DNA of 64,000 nucleotides, taken from assembly GCA_017622495.1 (NCBI GenBank), contig JAGAQY010000057.1:1-64000 (forward strand), given 5' to 3'. Source of the stretch: Bacteroidaceae bacterium. GTDB lineage: Bacteria; Bacteroidota; Bacteroidia; Bacteroidales; Bacteroidaceae. A model generated the notes under the pieces. That model ran no database searches. It saw only the letters and a program-made list of their open reading frames with translations, and had not been told where the DNA came from. The position numbers and the translations under genes are program-made. Below, one piece after another: positions 1 through 7,116 of this stretch. The stretch's first letter is position 1. Every line of letters begins with the position of its first letter.

Positions 1-16
1 AATTCCCTGATGGTGT

Positions 17-170
17 TAAATGGAGATAAGGGGAGATAGGAGGAGTTAAATGGAGATAAATGCTAATAGTTATTACGCGCGAAAGAGCTAATGGCCTTTA
101 TCTACCTAAAACGAAGCAAAGCGGAGTATATCTCCATTTATATTTATCTTCCTTTATCTCCTAAAAATAT
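17..170. repeat. GGAGATAAA/GGAGTTAAA short-repeat patch
   Basis: Loose tandem copies of GGAGATAAATG/GGAGTTAAATG lie at about 17-60. Reverse-complement copies (ATCTCCATTTAT, TTATCTCC) lie at about 127-170, giving an imperfect inverted pair. The same motif recurs at 1446-1492 after the first gene. No coding sequence is seen between 1 and 344 apart from this patch, a terminator and a promoter. Role unknown. Confidence 0.6.
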
Positions 171-184
171 ATTTTTAAGGGTTG

Positions 185-226
185 TCCCCGATTCCACGTG
201 ATGTGGAGTCGGGGATTTTTGTTTTT
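185..226 (+). terminator. Rho-independent terminator of an upstream gene outside the window
   Basis: A 13-bp perfect stem (TCCCCGATTCCAC, 185-197, with GTGGAGTCGGGGA, 203-215) and a 5-nt loop are followed by ATTTTTGTTTTT. The T-tract is on the plus strand, so it would end a gene that lies to the left of the window. Confidence 0.75.
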
Positions 227-294
227 CACCGATTGCAGAAATTCAAGACAGTTTGGTCACGCCTCGCAAGCCCCAAAAGGTTATTGTCATATCT

Positions 295-326
295 TTTGGA
301 GATTAAGCCAAAAAGATATACCTTTG
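295..326 (+). promoter_or_regulatory. Bacteroidetes-type promoter for the first TlpA gene
   Basis: A -33 element TTTG (295-298) and a -7 element TACCTTTG (319-326) are 20 bp apart, matching the Bacteroidetes primary sigma consensus. The ATG at 345 follows closely. Confidence 0.7.
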
Positions 327-344
327 TAGCATATATAAAAGAAT

Positions 345-1442
345 ATGAAAAAGACCACACTACTGACACTGATGCTCCTGTGCGTACTGACCTCGATGGC
401 GCAGGCTGGAGACATCGCAATAAAGGGTAAGATTGAGGGTATCAAGAAGGGACGGCTGTACTTGCTCGCACGCTCGGGCGAGGAGCAGACGGACACGCTG
501 GGCTACTGCGACTTCAAGCGAGGAAAGTTCACGCTGACGGCCGTCGCCGAGGAGCCTGTGGTGGCACAGCTCGTGGTGGACGGCTTTGCCGGTGGCTTCA
601 CCCTCTTTGCCGAACCCGGAGTGACCTATGAGGCGTACCTCAGCGAGGGCGACAACTACTACATCCGTGGCGGACAGCTCAACGACAGCTACACGGCACA
701 CATGAAGGAGTCTGCCGCCATGCGCAAGGCTATCGACGGCATGCAGAGCCGCTACGACTCGCTGCGCACGGCACGCAAATTCCGCAGCGCCAGCCAGGTG
801 AACGACTCGCTGCAGCGTCAGCAGAACGCCTTGAGGGAGCTGACCAACACGTTCCTCGGCAGCAACGACAACATCATAGCTGCCTACACCATCTATTCGA
901 ACCTGCTCATGCGCGAGGCGAGTCTGCGCGATACACGCAGCATGTATGCCACGCTGGGCGAGGGCGCCAAGGGTAGCCAGTATGGGCGCATCATCAAGGA
1001 GCGCATCAAGCGTCTGGAGAAGACCGAGGGCGGTGCCCAAGCACCCGACTTCACGCTCACCGACCCACAGGGCAATGCCGTGACGATGAGCAGTGTGAAG
1101 GGCAAGATCAAGATTATCGACTTCTGGGCAAGCTGGTGCGGACCCTGCCGCCTCAACAACCCCGCCCTGCGCAAGCTATACGATGAGCTCCACCCGCTGG
1201 GGCTGGAAATCATCGGCGTATCGCTCGACACCAACAAGGCAGCCTGGGAAAAGGCCATCGAGAAGGACGGACTGACGTGGATAAACGTGTCGTCGCTCAA
1301 GGGATGGAAGTGCGACCTCATCAGCCTCTACAACATAACGGGCGTGCCCGCACTCTTCGTCCTCAACGAGAACAACCAAATCATTGCCACAGGCCTACGG
1401 GGCGAACAGCTACGGGAGTTCCTGGAGGAGAGGCTAAAGTGA
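345..1442 (+). CDS. Secreted TlpA-like thiol-disulfide oxidoreductase with DUF4369-type N-terminus
   Basis: This 365-residue protein begins with a Sec signal peptide (hydrophobic core then AQAG, about residues 1-21). Residues ~23-130 have the beta-rich DUF4369 pattern (IAIKGKIEG...GRLYLL). A helical linker follows, then a thioredoxin fold with WASWCGPCR (Cys265 and Cys268) and the cis-proline loop GVPALFVL. Members of this family act as periplasmic or surface thiol-disulfide oxidoreductases in Bacteroidetes; the partner is unknown. No lipobox cysteine is visible at the signal cleavage site, so a soluble secreted form is more likely than a lipoprotein. It is first of three tandem relatives (345-4039), but 262 bp carrying repeats separates it from the second, so it may be a separate transcript. 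A promoter of the expected type lies just upstream. Confidence 0.88.
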   Translation: MKKTTLLTLMLLCVLTSMAQAGDIAIKGKIEGIKKGRLYLLARSGEEQTDTLGYCDFKRGKFTLTAVAEEPVVAQLVVDGFAGGFTLFAEPGVTYEAYLSEGDNYYIRGGQLNDSYTAHMKESAAMRKAIDGMQSRYDSLRTARKFRSASQVNDSLQRQQNALRELTNTFLGSNDNIIAAYTIYSNLLMREASLRDTRSMYATLGEGAKGSQYGRIIKERIKRLEKTEGGAQAPDFTLTDPQGNAVTMSSVKGKIKIIDFWASWCGPCRLNNPALRKLYDELHPLGLEIIGVSLDTNKAAWEKAIEKDGLTWINVSSLKGWKCDLISLYNITGVPALFVLNENNQIIATGLRGEQLREFLEERLK

Positions 1443-1445
1443 TTT

Positions 1446-1492
1446 TTAGGAGATAAATGGAGATAAAAAGGAGTTAAATGGAGTTAAAGGTC
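1446..1492. repeat. Second GGAGATAAA/GGAGTTAAA patch
   Basis: Four near-copies of GGAGATAAATG/GGAGTTAAATG lie directly after the stop of the first TlpA gene. They belong to the same family as the patch at 17-170, so the gene is flanked on both sides by this repeat. Confidence 0.6.
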
Positions 1493-1517
1493 AAATGTTT
1501 TGACTATGAATAACGGT

Positions 1518-1669
1518 TACCCCCTCCGCACTTCGTGCTCGTCCCCCTTAAAGAGGGACAGTGCAGAGTCCACTGGGGAAAGTAGCGAACGATACTAATT
1601 AAAAAAGAACTGTCGCCCTTTAAGGGGGACGAGCGAAATGAAGCAAGGCGTAATGGAGCGGAGGGGGTA
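1518..1669. repeat. Inverted-repeat (MITE-like) element
   Basis: The left arm (1518-1562) starts TACCCCCTCCGC and contains GCTCGTCCCCCTTAAAG and GACAGT. The right arm (1609-1669) is its imperfect reverse complement, ending GCGGAGGGGGTA. There is no ORF inside. The arrangement resembles a miniature inverted-repeat element without its own transposase. With the patch at 1446-1492 it fills the 262-bp gap between the first two TlpA genes. Confidence 0.65.
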
Positions 1670-1704
1670 ATACTCTCTAAACTCTAAACAAAAAACAAAC
1701 CCAT

Positions 1705-2853
1705 ATGAGAAAACTAATCACATTAACATTGCTGGCCATAGCCACCTTGGCTACGGCACAGGAGAGAAAGTTCGTCATCAGGGGCGAAATGAGCAGCAGT
1801 AAGCTCTGCTACAGTGAAGAAACCGTCAAGGAGGTGAAGCTCGAGGAGCTTGTCGACGGACAGATGGTAGTCATCGCCACAGCCCCCGTGGTAGACAACA
1901 AGTTCACCTTCGAAGGCACAGCCCCCGAGCAGTTGGCCCTGTGCAACATCACCGGTTTCGACAACGGTGCCATACAGATCTACCTCGAGGAGGGTGAAAT
2001 CAGCGTAGGTCCCTTCGATGCCGCCTACCCCGTAGGTGCCGACATAGCAGGCACGCCAAGCAACGACATCTATCAGGCCTACCTCGACCTCAACGACCGC
2101 TGCATCAAGGAGAGCGAGGAGCGCATGAAAGCCGTGATGGAGAATATCCCAGCCGACATCAAGGGCGACATGCAGGCCGAGATGAAGTACACCTCGCCCA
2201 CCTTCTACGTCAACAACATGCACTTCAAGGTGGCCATCATGGACTTCATCGTCCAGCACCTCGACTCGCCCGTAACGCTCTACATCATCAAGTACGCCAT
2301 GGTGCCCACCTTCGGTACCGATATGATACAGACCTTCCTCGATGCCGTGCCGCAGGAGATGCACAAGCAACCGCTCTACAAGGAACTGGTCAACGACATA
2401 CGTGCCGCCAACCTCAAGGTAGGTTCCGAGGCTCCCGACATCAGCGGACGCACTCCCGAGGGCGAGGAACTGTCGCTATCAGACCTGCGTGGCAAGTACG
2501 TCTTCATCGACTTCTGGGCCAGCTGGTGCGCACCCTGCCGCCGCGAGTTCCCCTACATGAAGCAGGCGCTCGCATACTCTGAGAACAGCGACAACCTCGT
2601 GGTACTCAGCTACTCCATCGACAGCAAGCACGATGACTGGGTCAACTGCATCGCCAAGAACCAACTTACACACAAGAACTGGATACACATATCCACCCTC
2701 AAAGGCTGGAACAGCGATGTCATCAAGCTCTTCAATGTCAAGGGCGTACCCTTCACCGCCCTTATCGACCCCGAAGGCAATGTCGTGGCATTCGAGCTTC
2801 GCGGCGAAGAGATGGTGAAGAAACTGAAGGGGATAGTAGACGAAGCGAAATAA
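1705..2853 (+). CDS. Secreted TlpA-like thiol-disulfide oxidoreductase (second of three)
   Basis: This 382-residue protein has a signal peptide (LITLTLLAIATLATAQ), a DUF4369-type beta domain (residues ~22-130) that ends in a conserved GTPSND segment, and a C-terminal thioredoxin fold. The active site is WASWCAPCRR with Cys275 and Cys278, and the cis-proline is in KGVPFTALID. It probably reduces or isomerises disulfides in the periplasm or at the outer membrane; substrates are unknown. Only 19 bp separate it from the third relative, so the two are almost certainly co-transcribed. Compared with the first gene it carries CAPC instead of CGPC, which in thioredoxin-fold proteins can shift redox potential. 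That difference is seen; its effect is inferred. Confidence 0.88.
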   Translation: MRKLITLTLLAIATLATAQERKFVIRGEMSSSKLCYSEETVKEVKLEELVDGQMVVIATAPVVDNKFTFEGTAPEQLALCNITGFDNGAIQIYLEEGEISVGPFDAAYPVGADIAGTPSNDIYQAYLDLNDRCIKESEERMKAVMENIPADIKGDMQAEMKYTSPTFYVNNMHFKVAIMDFIVQHLDSPVTLYIIKYAMVPTFGTDMIQTFLDAVPQEMHKQPLYKELVNDIRAANLKVGSEAPDISGRTPEGEELSLSDLRGKYVFIDFWASWCAPCRREFPYMKQALAYSENSDNLVVLSYSIDSKHDDWVNCIAKNQLTHKNWIHISTLKGWNSDVIKLFNVKGVPFTALIDPEGNVVAFELRGEEMVKKLKGIVDEAK

Positions 2854-2872
2854 TCCTAATCGATATACATTT

Positions 2873-4039
2873 ATGCGTAACAAGATATTTTCAATTATAG
2901 CCCTCGCTGCCTGCATGGCTGTGAGCGCGCAAGAGACCTGCATCATCAACGGCACCATCGCCGACAACGACACCAAAGTCAAGAAAGTAAGCCTCACCCG
3001 TACCGACGAGCTGGGCAATCAAATCACAGTAGCCACAGCCAAGGTGAAGCGAGGCAAGTATACACTCACGCATGAGCTTGCGCAGGATGCTCCTGCCCTG
3101 CAGTACACCCTCACAGGCTTTGGCGAGGCAGGTAGCATCGCCCTCTTCGTGGAGCCGGGCGAGGTGGCCGTCAATACCGCATTGGCCAGTAACCCCGAGC
3201 AGAGCACAGTCAGCGGCACCCCCACCAACGACACCTATGCCCAGTACCAAGCCATCCTCGCCGAGGCAGCCCGCGAGGTAGCCGACAAGGTGGCTGCCCT
3301 GGAGCAGCAACATGGTCAGGCATGGACAGCGAGCCCCGAAGGCAAGAGCACCATCAAGCGCCTCAAGGCTCAAGTGGCCATCAAGACCGAGTCACAGGTG
3401 ATACGTTTCCTCATCGAGCACAACGCATCGCCCATGATGCCCCTCGTGACAGAGCACACCCTGCTGCCCAAGCTCACCGACGTCTATGCCGGACAGATGC
3501 TCAATGCCGTATCCACTACGCTGCACACACATCCCTACTACCTCTCGCTACGCAACAGTGTACTGTCTGCCAGCATGAAGGTGGGCAATGAGGTACCCGA
3601 CATCGCCCTGCCTCTGCTCACGGGCGACAGCAAGCGCCTCTCCGACTACCGCGGATGCTACGTAGTGCTCCACTTCTGGAAATCCGACTGCGAATCATCA
3701 TCCGCCTCCCTTGACGAACTGATGCGCCTGCACGAAGTCATAAAGGAGCACCAAGACCAGTTTGTCATCATTAGCGTCGCTCTCGACACCGACAAGTCTG
3801 CATGGCAAGCAGCCGTAGAAAGCAAGGGAATCAGCCGCGAAAGCTGGCTCCACGCATGCGACGGCGCTGGCGCTGCCTCCCCTGCAGCCAAGCTCTTCAG
3901 TGTAGACAACACACCGAAAATCATCGTTGTAGAGCCCGAGGGCCTCGCCGTATCGCTCAACATGGACATTGACGATGTCGTGATGCGCACCGAGCAAATC
4001 CTCTCCGGCGACCTCTACTATCTTGACCAACAGGAGTGA
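2873..4039 (+). CDS. Thioredoxin-fold DUF4369 protein with degenerate active site
   Basis: This 388-residue secreted paralogue of the two preceding genes starts with a signal peptide ending in VSAQ, followed by a DUF4369-like domain (GTPTNDTY retained). In the thioredoxin domain the position of CxxC reads HFWKSDCESSS: Cys273 is kept but the second cysteine is Ser276, and the usual WASWC tryptophan is Asp. The cis-proline (NTPKIIVVEP) remains. A single cysteine cannot run the normal dithiol cycle, so this copy is probably a non-catalytic, substrate-trapping or monothiol version. It is 19 bp downstream of the active paralogue and likely in the same operon, which suggests the two act together. 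The reading frame is intact, arguing against a recent pseudogene. Confidence 0.85.
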   Translation: MRNKIFSIIALAACMAVSAQETCIINGTIADNDTKVKKVSLTRTDELGNQITVATAKVKRGKYTLTHELAQDAPALQYTLTGFGEAGSIALFVEPGEVAVNTALASNPEQSTVSGTPTNDTYAQYQAILAEAAREVADKVAALEQQHGQAWTASPEGKSTIKRLKAQVAIKTESQVIRFLIEHNASPMMPLVTEHTLLPKLTDVYAGQMLNAVSTTLHTHPYYLSLRNSVLSASMKVGNEVPDIALPLLTGDSKRLSDYRGCYVVLHFWKSDCESSSASLDELMRLHEVIKEHQDQFVIISVALDTDKSAWQAAVESKGISRESWLHACDGAGAASPAAKLFSVDNTPKIIVVEPEGLAVSLNMDIDDVVMRTEQILSGDLYYLDQQE

Positions 4040-4144
4040 TTATTTATTGAGAATTGATGATCCACAACTGATTGTTCATAATTATCTTTGGTAGGTGGTC
4101 AACGGTCAACAATCAGCAGTCATCCTTCAACCATAAGCAAAAAA

Positions 4145-5254
4145 ATGCTCATACTGGTACTGTTGCTTTTTACGGCCATCCTCTTCTGGGCCAATGCCTA
4201 TATTTTCGTTCGCTTGGTGCAGACACTGCCTGTACTGCCTTCGCAGGCAAGGGTTTTTGTGGCCGTGATTATGGCTGTGGCTACATGTGGATTGTTTCTC
4301 TCCATCGCATTGCGGGGGAGTGCATTGCCTGCTATATTCTCGCGCGGATTGTTTCAGATTAGTTCCGTATGGCTTGTCTTTCTGCTCTATATGGTGTTGT
4401 CGCTGCTTGTGGTTGATGTGGCTGCATGGCTTCGGATTACTATTCCCCATGGATTTTGGGTTGCTCTGTCGGTTTGCATCATTGTGCTGTTGAGCGGTCA
4501 TTATCGCTACAAGCATCCGTCTGTTAATGTGGTACCTGTCTCATTGGACCAGACGTGCGATGAGGCCGTTAATCCACTTACTGTTGTGGCTGTGAGCGAT
4601 ATACATCTGGGCGAGGGAACAGGGCGTGAGGCTTTGGCTCATTATGTTGACCTCATCAATGCACAGCACCCCGATGTTATTGTCATTGCTGGCGACTTGA
4701 TTGACAATAGCGTACACCCTCTCTACCGTGACCACATGAGTGAGGAACTAGCACGGCTCACGGCTCCTCAAGGCATCTATATGGTGCCGGGCAACCACGA
4801 ATACATTAGTGGTATTGATGAGGTGGCACGATTCATCGCCGATACTCCCATCATGCTTTTGCGCGATTCAGTGGTGACGTTGCCTGGTGGTCTACAACTT
4901 ATAGGACGAGACGACAAGAGCAACCCCTCCCGGGCCACTCTGTCTACTCTGATGTCTCGCACCGATACATCGCGTCCTATATTCGTTCTTGATCATCAGC
5001 CCTATGGCATAGCAGAGGCCGATGCCTTGGGCATCGACCTCCTTTTCTGTGGGCATACCCATCGCGGGCAAGTGTGGCCATTGACATGGGTCACCGATGG
5101 ACTGTTTGAGCAGAGTCATGGCTATCGCCGTTGGTCACATGCTCATGTGTATGTGTCGCAGGGCCTCTCGCTCTGGGGCCCGCCTTTCCGTATCGGTTCC
5201 ATTAGCGAACTGGTGGTTTTCAAACTTTACACCGCTTTCAACGCCCCTTCGTAG
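4145..5254 (+). CDS. Membrane-anchored metallophosphoesterase (YkuE-like)
   Basis: The N-terminal ~125 residues form about four membrane segments. After them comes a calcineurin-like phosphoesterase domain with all metal motifs: SDIH (Asp152), GDLID (Asp184), GNHE (about 216-219), a DHQP histidine and GHTHRGQ (about 303-309). Proteins of this build are predicted to hydrolyse phosphate esters, possibly of lipids or nucleotides, at the membrane; the substrate cannot be read from sequence. I chose the ATG at 4145 because the following residues begin the first hydrophobic helix; an in-frame ATG at 4088 would add 19 polar residues lying in a TCAACAATCAGC-like repeat tract. The 3' end overlaps the end of the convergent tpx gene by 28 bp. 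Confidence 0.85.
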   Translation: MLILVLLLFTAILFWANAYIFVRLVQTLPVLPSQARVFVAVIMAVATCGLFLSIALRGSALPAIFSRGLFQISSVWLVFLLYMVLSLLVVDVAAWLRITIPHGFWVALSVCIIVLLSGHYRYKHPSVNVVPVSLDQTCDEAVNPLTVVAVSDIHLGEGTGREALAHYVDLINAQHPDVIVIAGDLIDNSVHPLYRDHMSEELARLTAPQGIYMVPGNHEYISGIDEVARFIADTPIMLLRDSVVTLPGGLQLIGRDDKSNPSRATLSTLMSRTDTSRPIFVLDHQPYGIAEADALGIDLLFCGHTHRGQVWPLTWVTDGLFEQSHGYRRWSHAHVYVSQGLSLWGPPFRIGSISELVVFKLYTAFNAPS

Positions 5255-5724
5255 TCGGGTTCGGTGGTAATTTCGGGTACAACCTCTACGTGACTCACCT
5301 TGCCATCGGGAGCTACTACTACGACGGCTCGTGCCAGTAGTCCGGCAAGGGGGCCATCGGCCATCTGCAGCCCATAATCTGTGCCGAAAGTACTAGTCCT
5401 GCGGAAGTCTGATAGCACCACCACATTCTCTATACCCTCGGCAGCGCAAAATCTGCCTTGTGCAAAGGGTAGATCGCGCGATATGCATAGCACGATGGTG
5501 TCGGGTAGGGAGGCTGCGAACTGGTTGAACTTACGTACCGATGTGGCGCATACTCCCGTGTCGATGCTAGGGAAGATGTTCATGATCACGCGCTTTCCCT
5601 TGCAGTCGTCGAGCGTGAAACTGGAGAGGTCATTCTTTACCAATGAGATTTGTGGGGCGGTGTTCCCTTTGGCGATTAGTGTGCCGTCGAGCTGTACGGC
5701 GTTTCCTTTGAATTTTGTTGTCAT
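5227..5724 (-). CDS. tpx: Thiol peroxidase (atypical 2-Cys peroxiredoxin)
   Basis: This 165-residue protein has the full Tpx pattern: FPSIDTGVCATSVRKFN with the peroxidatic cysteine (Cys59), the resolving cysteine in AQGRFCAAEG (Cys93), and the catalytic Thr in DTGVC. Spacing matches E. coli Tpx (61/95). It reduces hydroperoxides, with electrons normally supplied by thioredoxin, and is probably cytoplasmic because no signal peptide is present. It is monocistronic, with a consensus promoter at 5786-5817. The 3' end overlaps the convergent phosphoesterase gene by 28 bp, so opposing transcripts could interfere. Confidence 0.95.
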   Translation of the reverse strand: MTTKFKGNAVQLDGTLIAKGNTAPQISLVKNDLSSFTLDDCKGKRVIMNIFPSIDTGVCATSVRKFNQFAASLPDTIVLCISRDLPFAQGRFCAAEGIENVVVLSDFRRTSTFGTDYGLQMADGPLAGLLARAVVVVAPDGKVSHVEVVPEITTEPDYEGALKAV

Positions 5725-5785
5725 ATATTATAATTGTTTTATGTGTTGAACGTTTTCTACTTATGCATTGTTTACTTTTTCGTGA

Positions 5786-5817
5786 CAAAGATATAGGATT
5801 CCTGCTGCCTGTACAAA
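5786..5817 (-). promoter_or_regulatory. Promoter of tpx
   Basis: Read on the minus strand: TTTG at 5817-5814, a 20-bp gap, then TATCTTTG at 5793-5786. This is an exact Bacteroidetes consensus. It predicts a leader of roughly 55 nt before the tpx start at 5724. Confidence 0.75.
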
Positions 5818-5898
5818 TAGTTTTGATGTATGTGTCTATTCGTTCCATCTATGATGCCCTGTATCAAGTGCTTCTCGTAGGAAAATTATCCTGTTTCG

Positions 5899-5930
5899 TT
5901 TGCTGAATACGAAATTATGTCCTATTTTTG
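5899..5930 (+). promoter_or_regulatory. Promoter of the flippase-like gene at 5961
   Basis: TTTG (5899-5902), a 20-bp gap, then TATTTTTG (5923-5930). It is divergent from the tpx promoter and about 30 bp ahead of the GTG start. Confidence 0.7.
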
Positions 5931-5960
5931 CAACATAAGAATCTGTTTTAAGACCAATAC

Positions 5961-6992
5961 GTGAAGAAAACTCTTTCGAATACCGCGAAGATACTACTTC
6001 CGCTGCTCATTGCGGGGGCTTTGCTCTATTGGATGTATCGTGACTTTGACTTCTCTGAAGCTAAGCGCATCTTCCTGCACGAGATGAATATCTGGTGGCT
6101 GTTGGCCTCGCTTGTGCCTATTACGCTGAGCCATATCATGCGCGGTCTGCGCTGGCTCATCACCTTGGAGCCGTTAGGCTACAAACCAAAGCGTGGCGAC
6201 AGCATTGACTCTATCTTCATTGCCTATGCATCCAATATCGTGATTCCGCGTGTGGGCGAGGTGTCGCGTTGCGCCGTGCTGAGTAAGTATGATGGTGTAC
6301 CCTTCAGTAAGGCCCTGGGCACGTTGGTGGCCGAGCGCCTGGTCGATATGTTGCTTGTGCTGCTTTTCGTGTGTGTGATGCTCCTGACGCAACTCGACGT
6401 ATTTGTATCGCTCTTTGCGCAGACGGGCACCAATGAGGGTGCGCTCACAGCACTCTTCACCAGTCCGAAGACCTATATTATAATAGCTGTCGTCATCGCC
6501 GTGTGTGCGCTACTGTGGCTGGGGCTGAAGAAGACCAAGCTTTACGCCAAGATAAAACAGATGGTGCGCGGCTTTATCGACGGACTGCTCTCGCTCAAAA
6601 CTATGCACCGCAAAGGATTGTTCTTACTCTATACCATTGGTATATGGATAGGCTACTTCCTCGAGTTCTATCTCGCCTTCTTCTGCTTCCCCTTTACGGC
6701 AGAGCTGAGCGTGGTGCAGGCGCTGGTGATCTTTGCTGCCATCAGCTTGGCAATCATTATACCTACTCCCAATGGCGCTGGCCCGTGGCACTTTGTGGTC
6801 ATCTCCATGATGACGCTCTACGGCGTGTCGCAGACCGATGCCTCATCCTTTGCCCTTATCGTACACGCCTTCCAGACGCTGGGAGTGATGTGCCTCGGTG
6901 CCTATGGATGGGTGGCCTTGCAGGTGAGGAATAAGAAGAGGGGTGATGGTTATGATGCTTCGCATCAAGACTCCTTGCTTGCTCGGCAATGA
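5961..6992 (+). CDS. Lysylphosphatidylglycerol synthase TM region/UPF0104-type flippase-like membrane protein
   Basis: This 343-residue polytopic protein has about eight membrane helices and the family signatures SHIMRGLRW near residue 55, NIVIPRVGEVSRC near 93, and a TPNGAGPWHF segment near 270. Homologues include the transmembrane half of MprF and other presumed lipid or polyprenol flippases; no synthase domain is attached here, so the substrate is open. The start is a GTG at 5961, chosen because it follows the promoter and directly begins the first helix. The last 14 codons (GYDASHQDSLLARQ) lie inside a dispersed repeat (6951-7030), so the tail and stop codon appear to come from the repeat. 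A distant paralogue lies at 37485-38486. Confidence 0.85.
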   Translation: MKKTLSNTAKILLPLLIAGALLYWMYRDFDFSEAKRIFLHEMNIWWLLASLVPITLSHIMRGLRWLITLEPLGYKPKRGDSIDSIFIAYASNIVIPRVGEVSRCAVLSKYDGVPFSKALGTLVAERLVDMLLVLLFVCVMLLTQLDVFVSLFAQTGTNEGALTALFTSPKTYIIIAVVIAVCALLWLGLKKTKLYAKIKQMVRGFIDGLLSLKTMHRKGLFLLYTIGIWIGYFLEFYLAFFCFPFTAELSVVQALVIFAAISLAIIIPTPNGAGPWHFVVISMMTLYGVSQTDASSFALIVHAFQTLGVMCLGAYGWVALQVRNKKRGDGYDASHQDSLLARQ

Positions 6993-7030
6993 TTAAGCAA
7001 GCTTATCATTGCTCTCGATGCGCTGCAGAG
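6951..7030 (+). repeat. Dispersed repeat copy A
   Basis: The segment runs from TTATGATGCTTCGCATCAAG through CTTGCTTGCTCGGCAATGA to GCTCTCGATGCGCTGCAGAG. A closely related copy in the opposite orientation lies at 30303-30357, and the central part matches the arms of the large element at 49218-49650. It overlaps the end of the upstream gene. Confidence 0.7.
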
Positions 7031-7058
7031 TTGACAGTAAAATGAAACGAGAATTTCG

Positions 7059-7082
7059 AGTACTCCGAGAAACCCGAGTACT
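7059..7082. repeat. Pair of AGTACT palindromes
   Basis: CGAGTACTC occurs twice, with AGTACT at 7059-7064 and 7077-7082, just after repeat copy A and ahead of pepD. The same hexamer, also beside this repeat family, forms the array at 49395-49480. Confidence 0.55.
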
Positions 7083-7116
7083 CTGATATATAAAATTCTA
7101 AAAAAGAAAAAGAACC

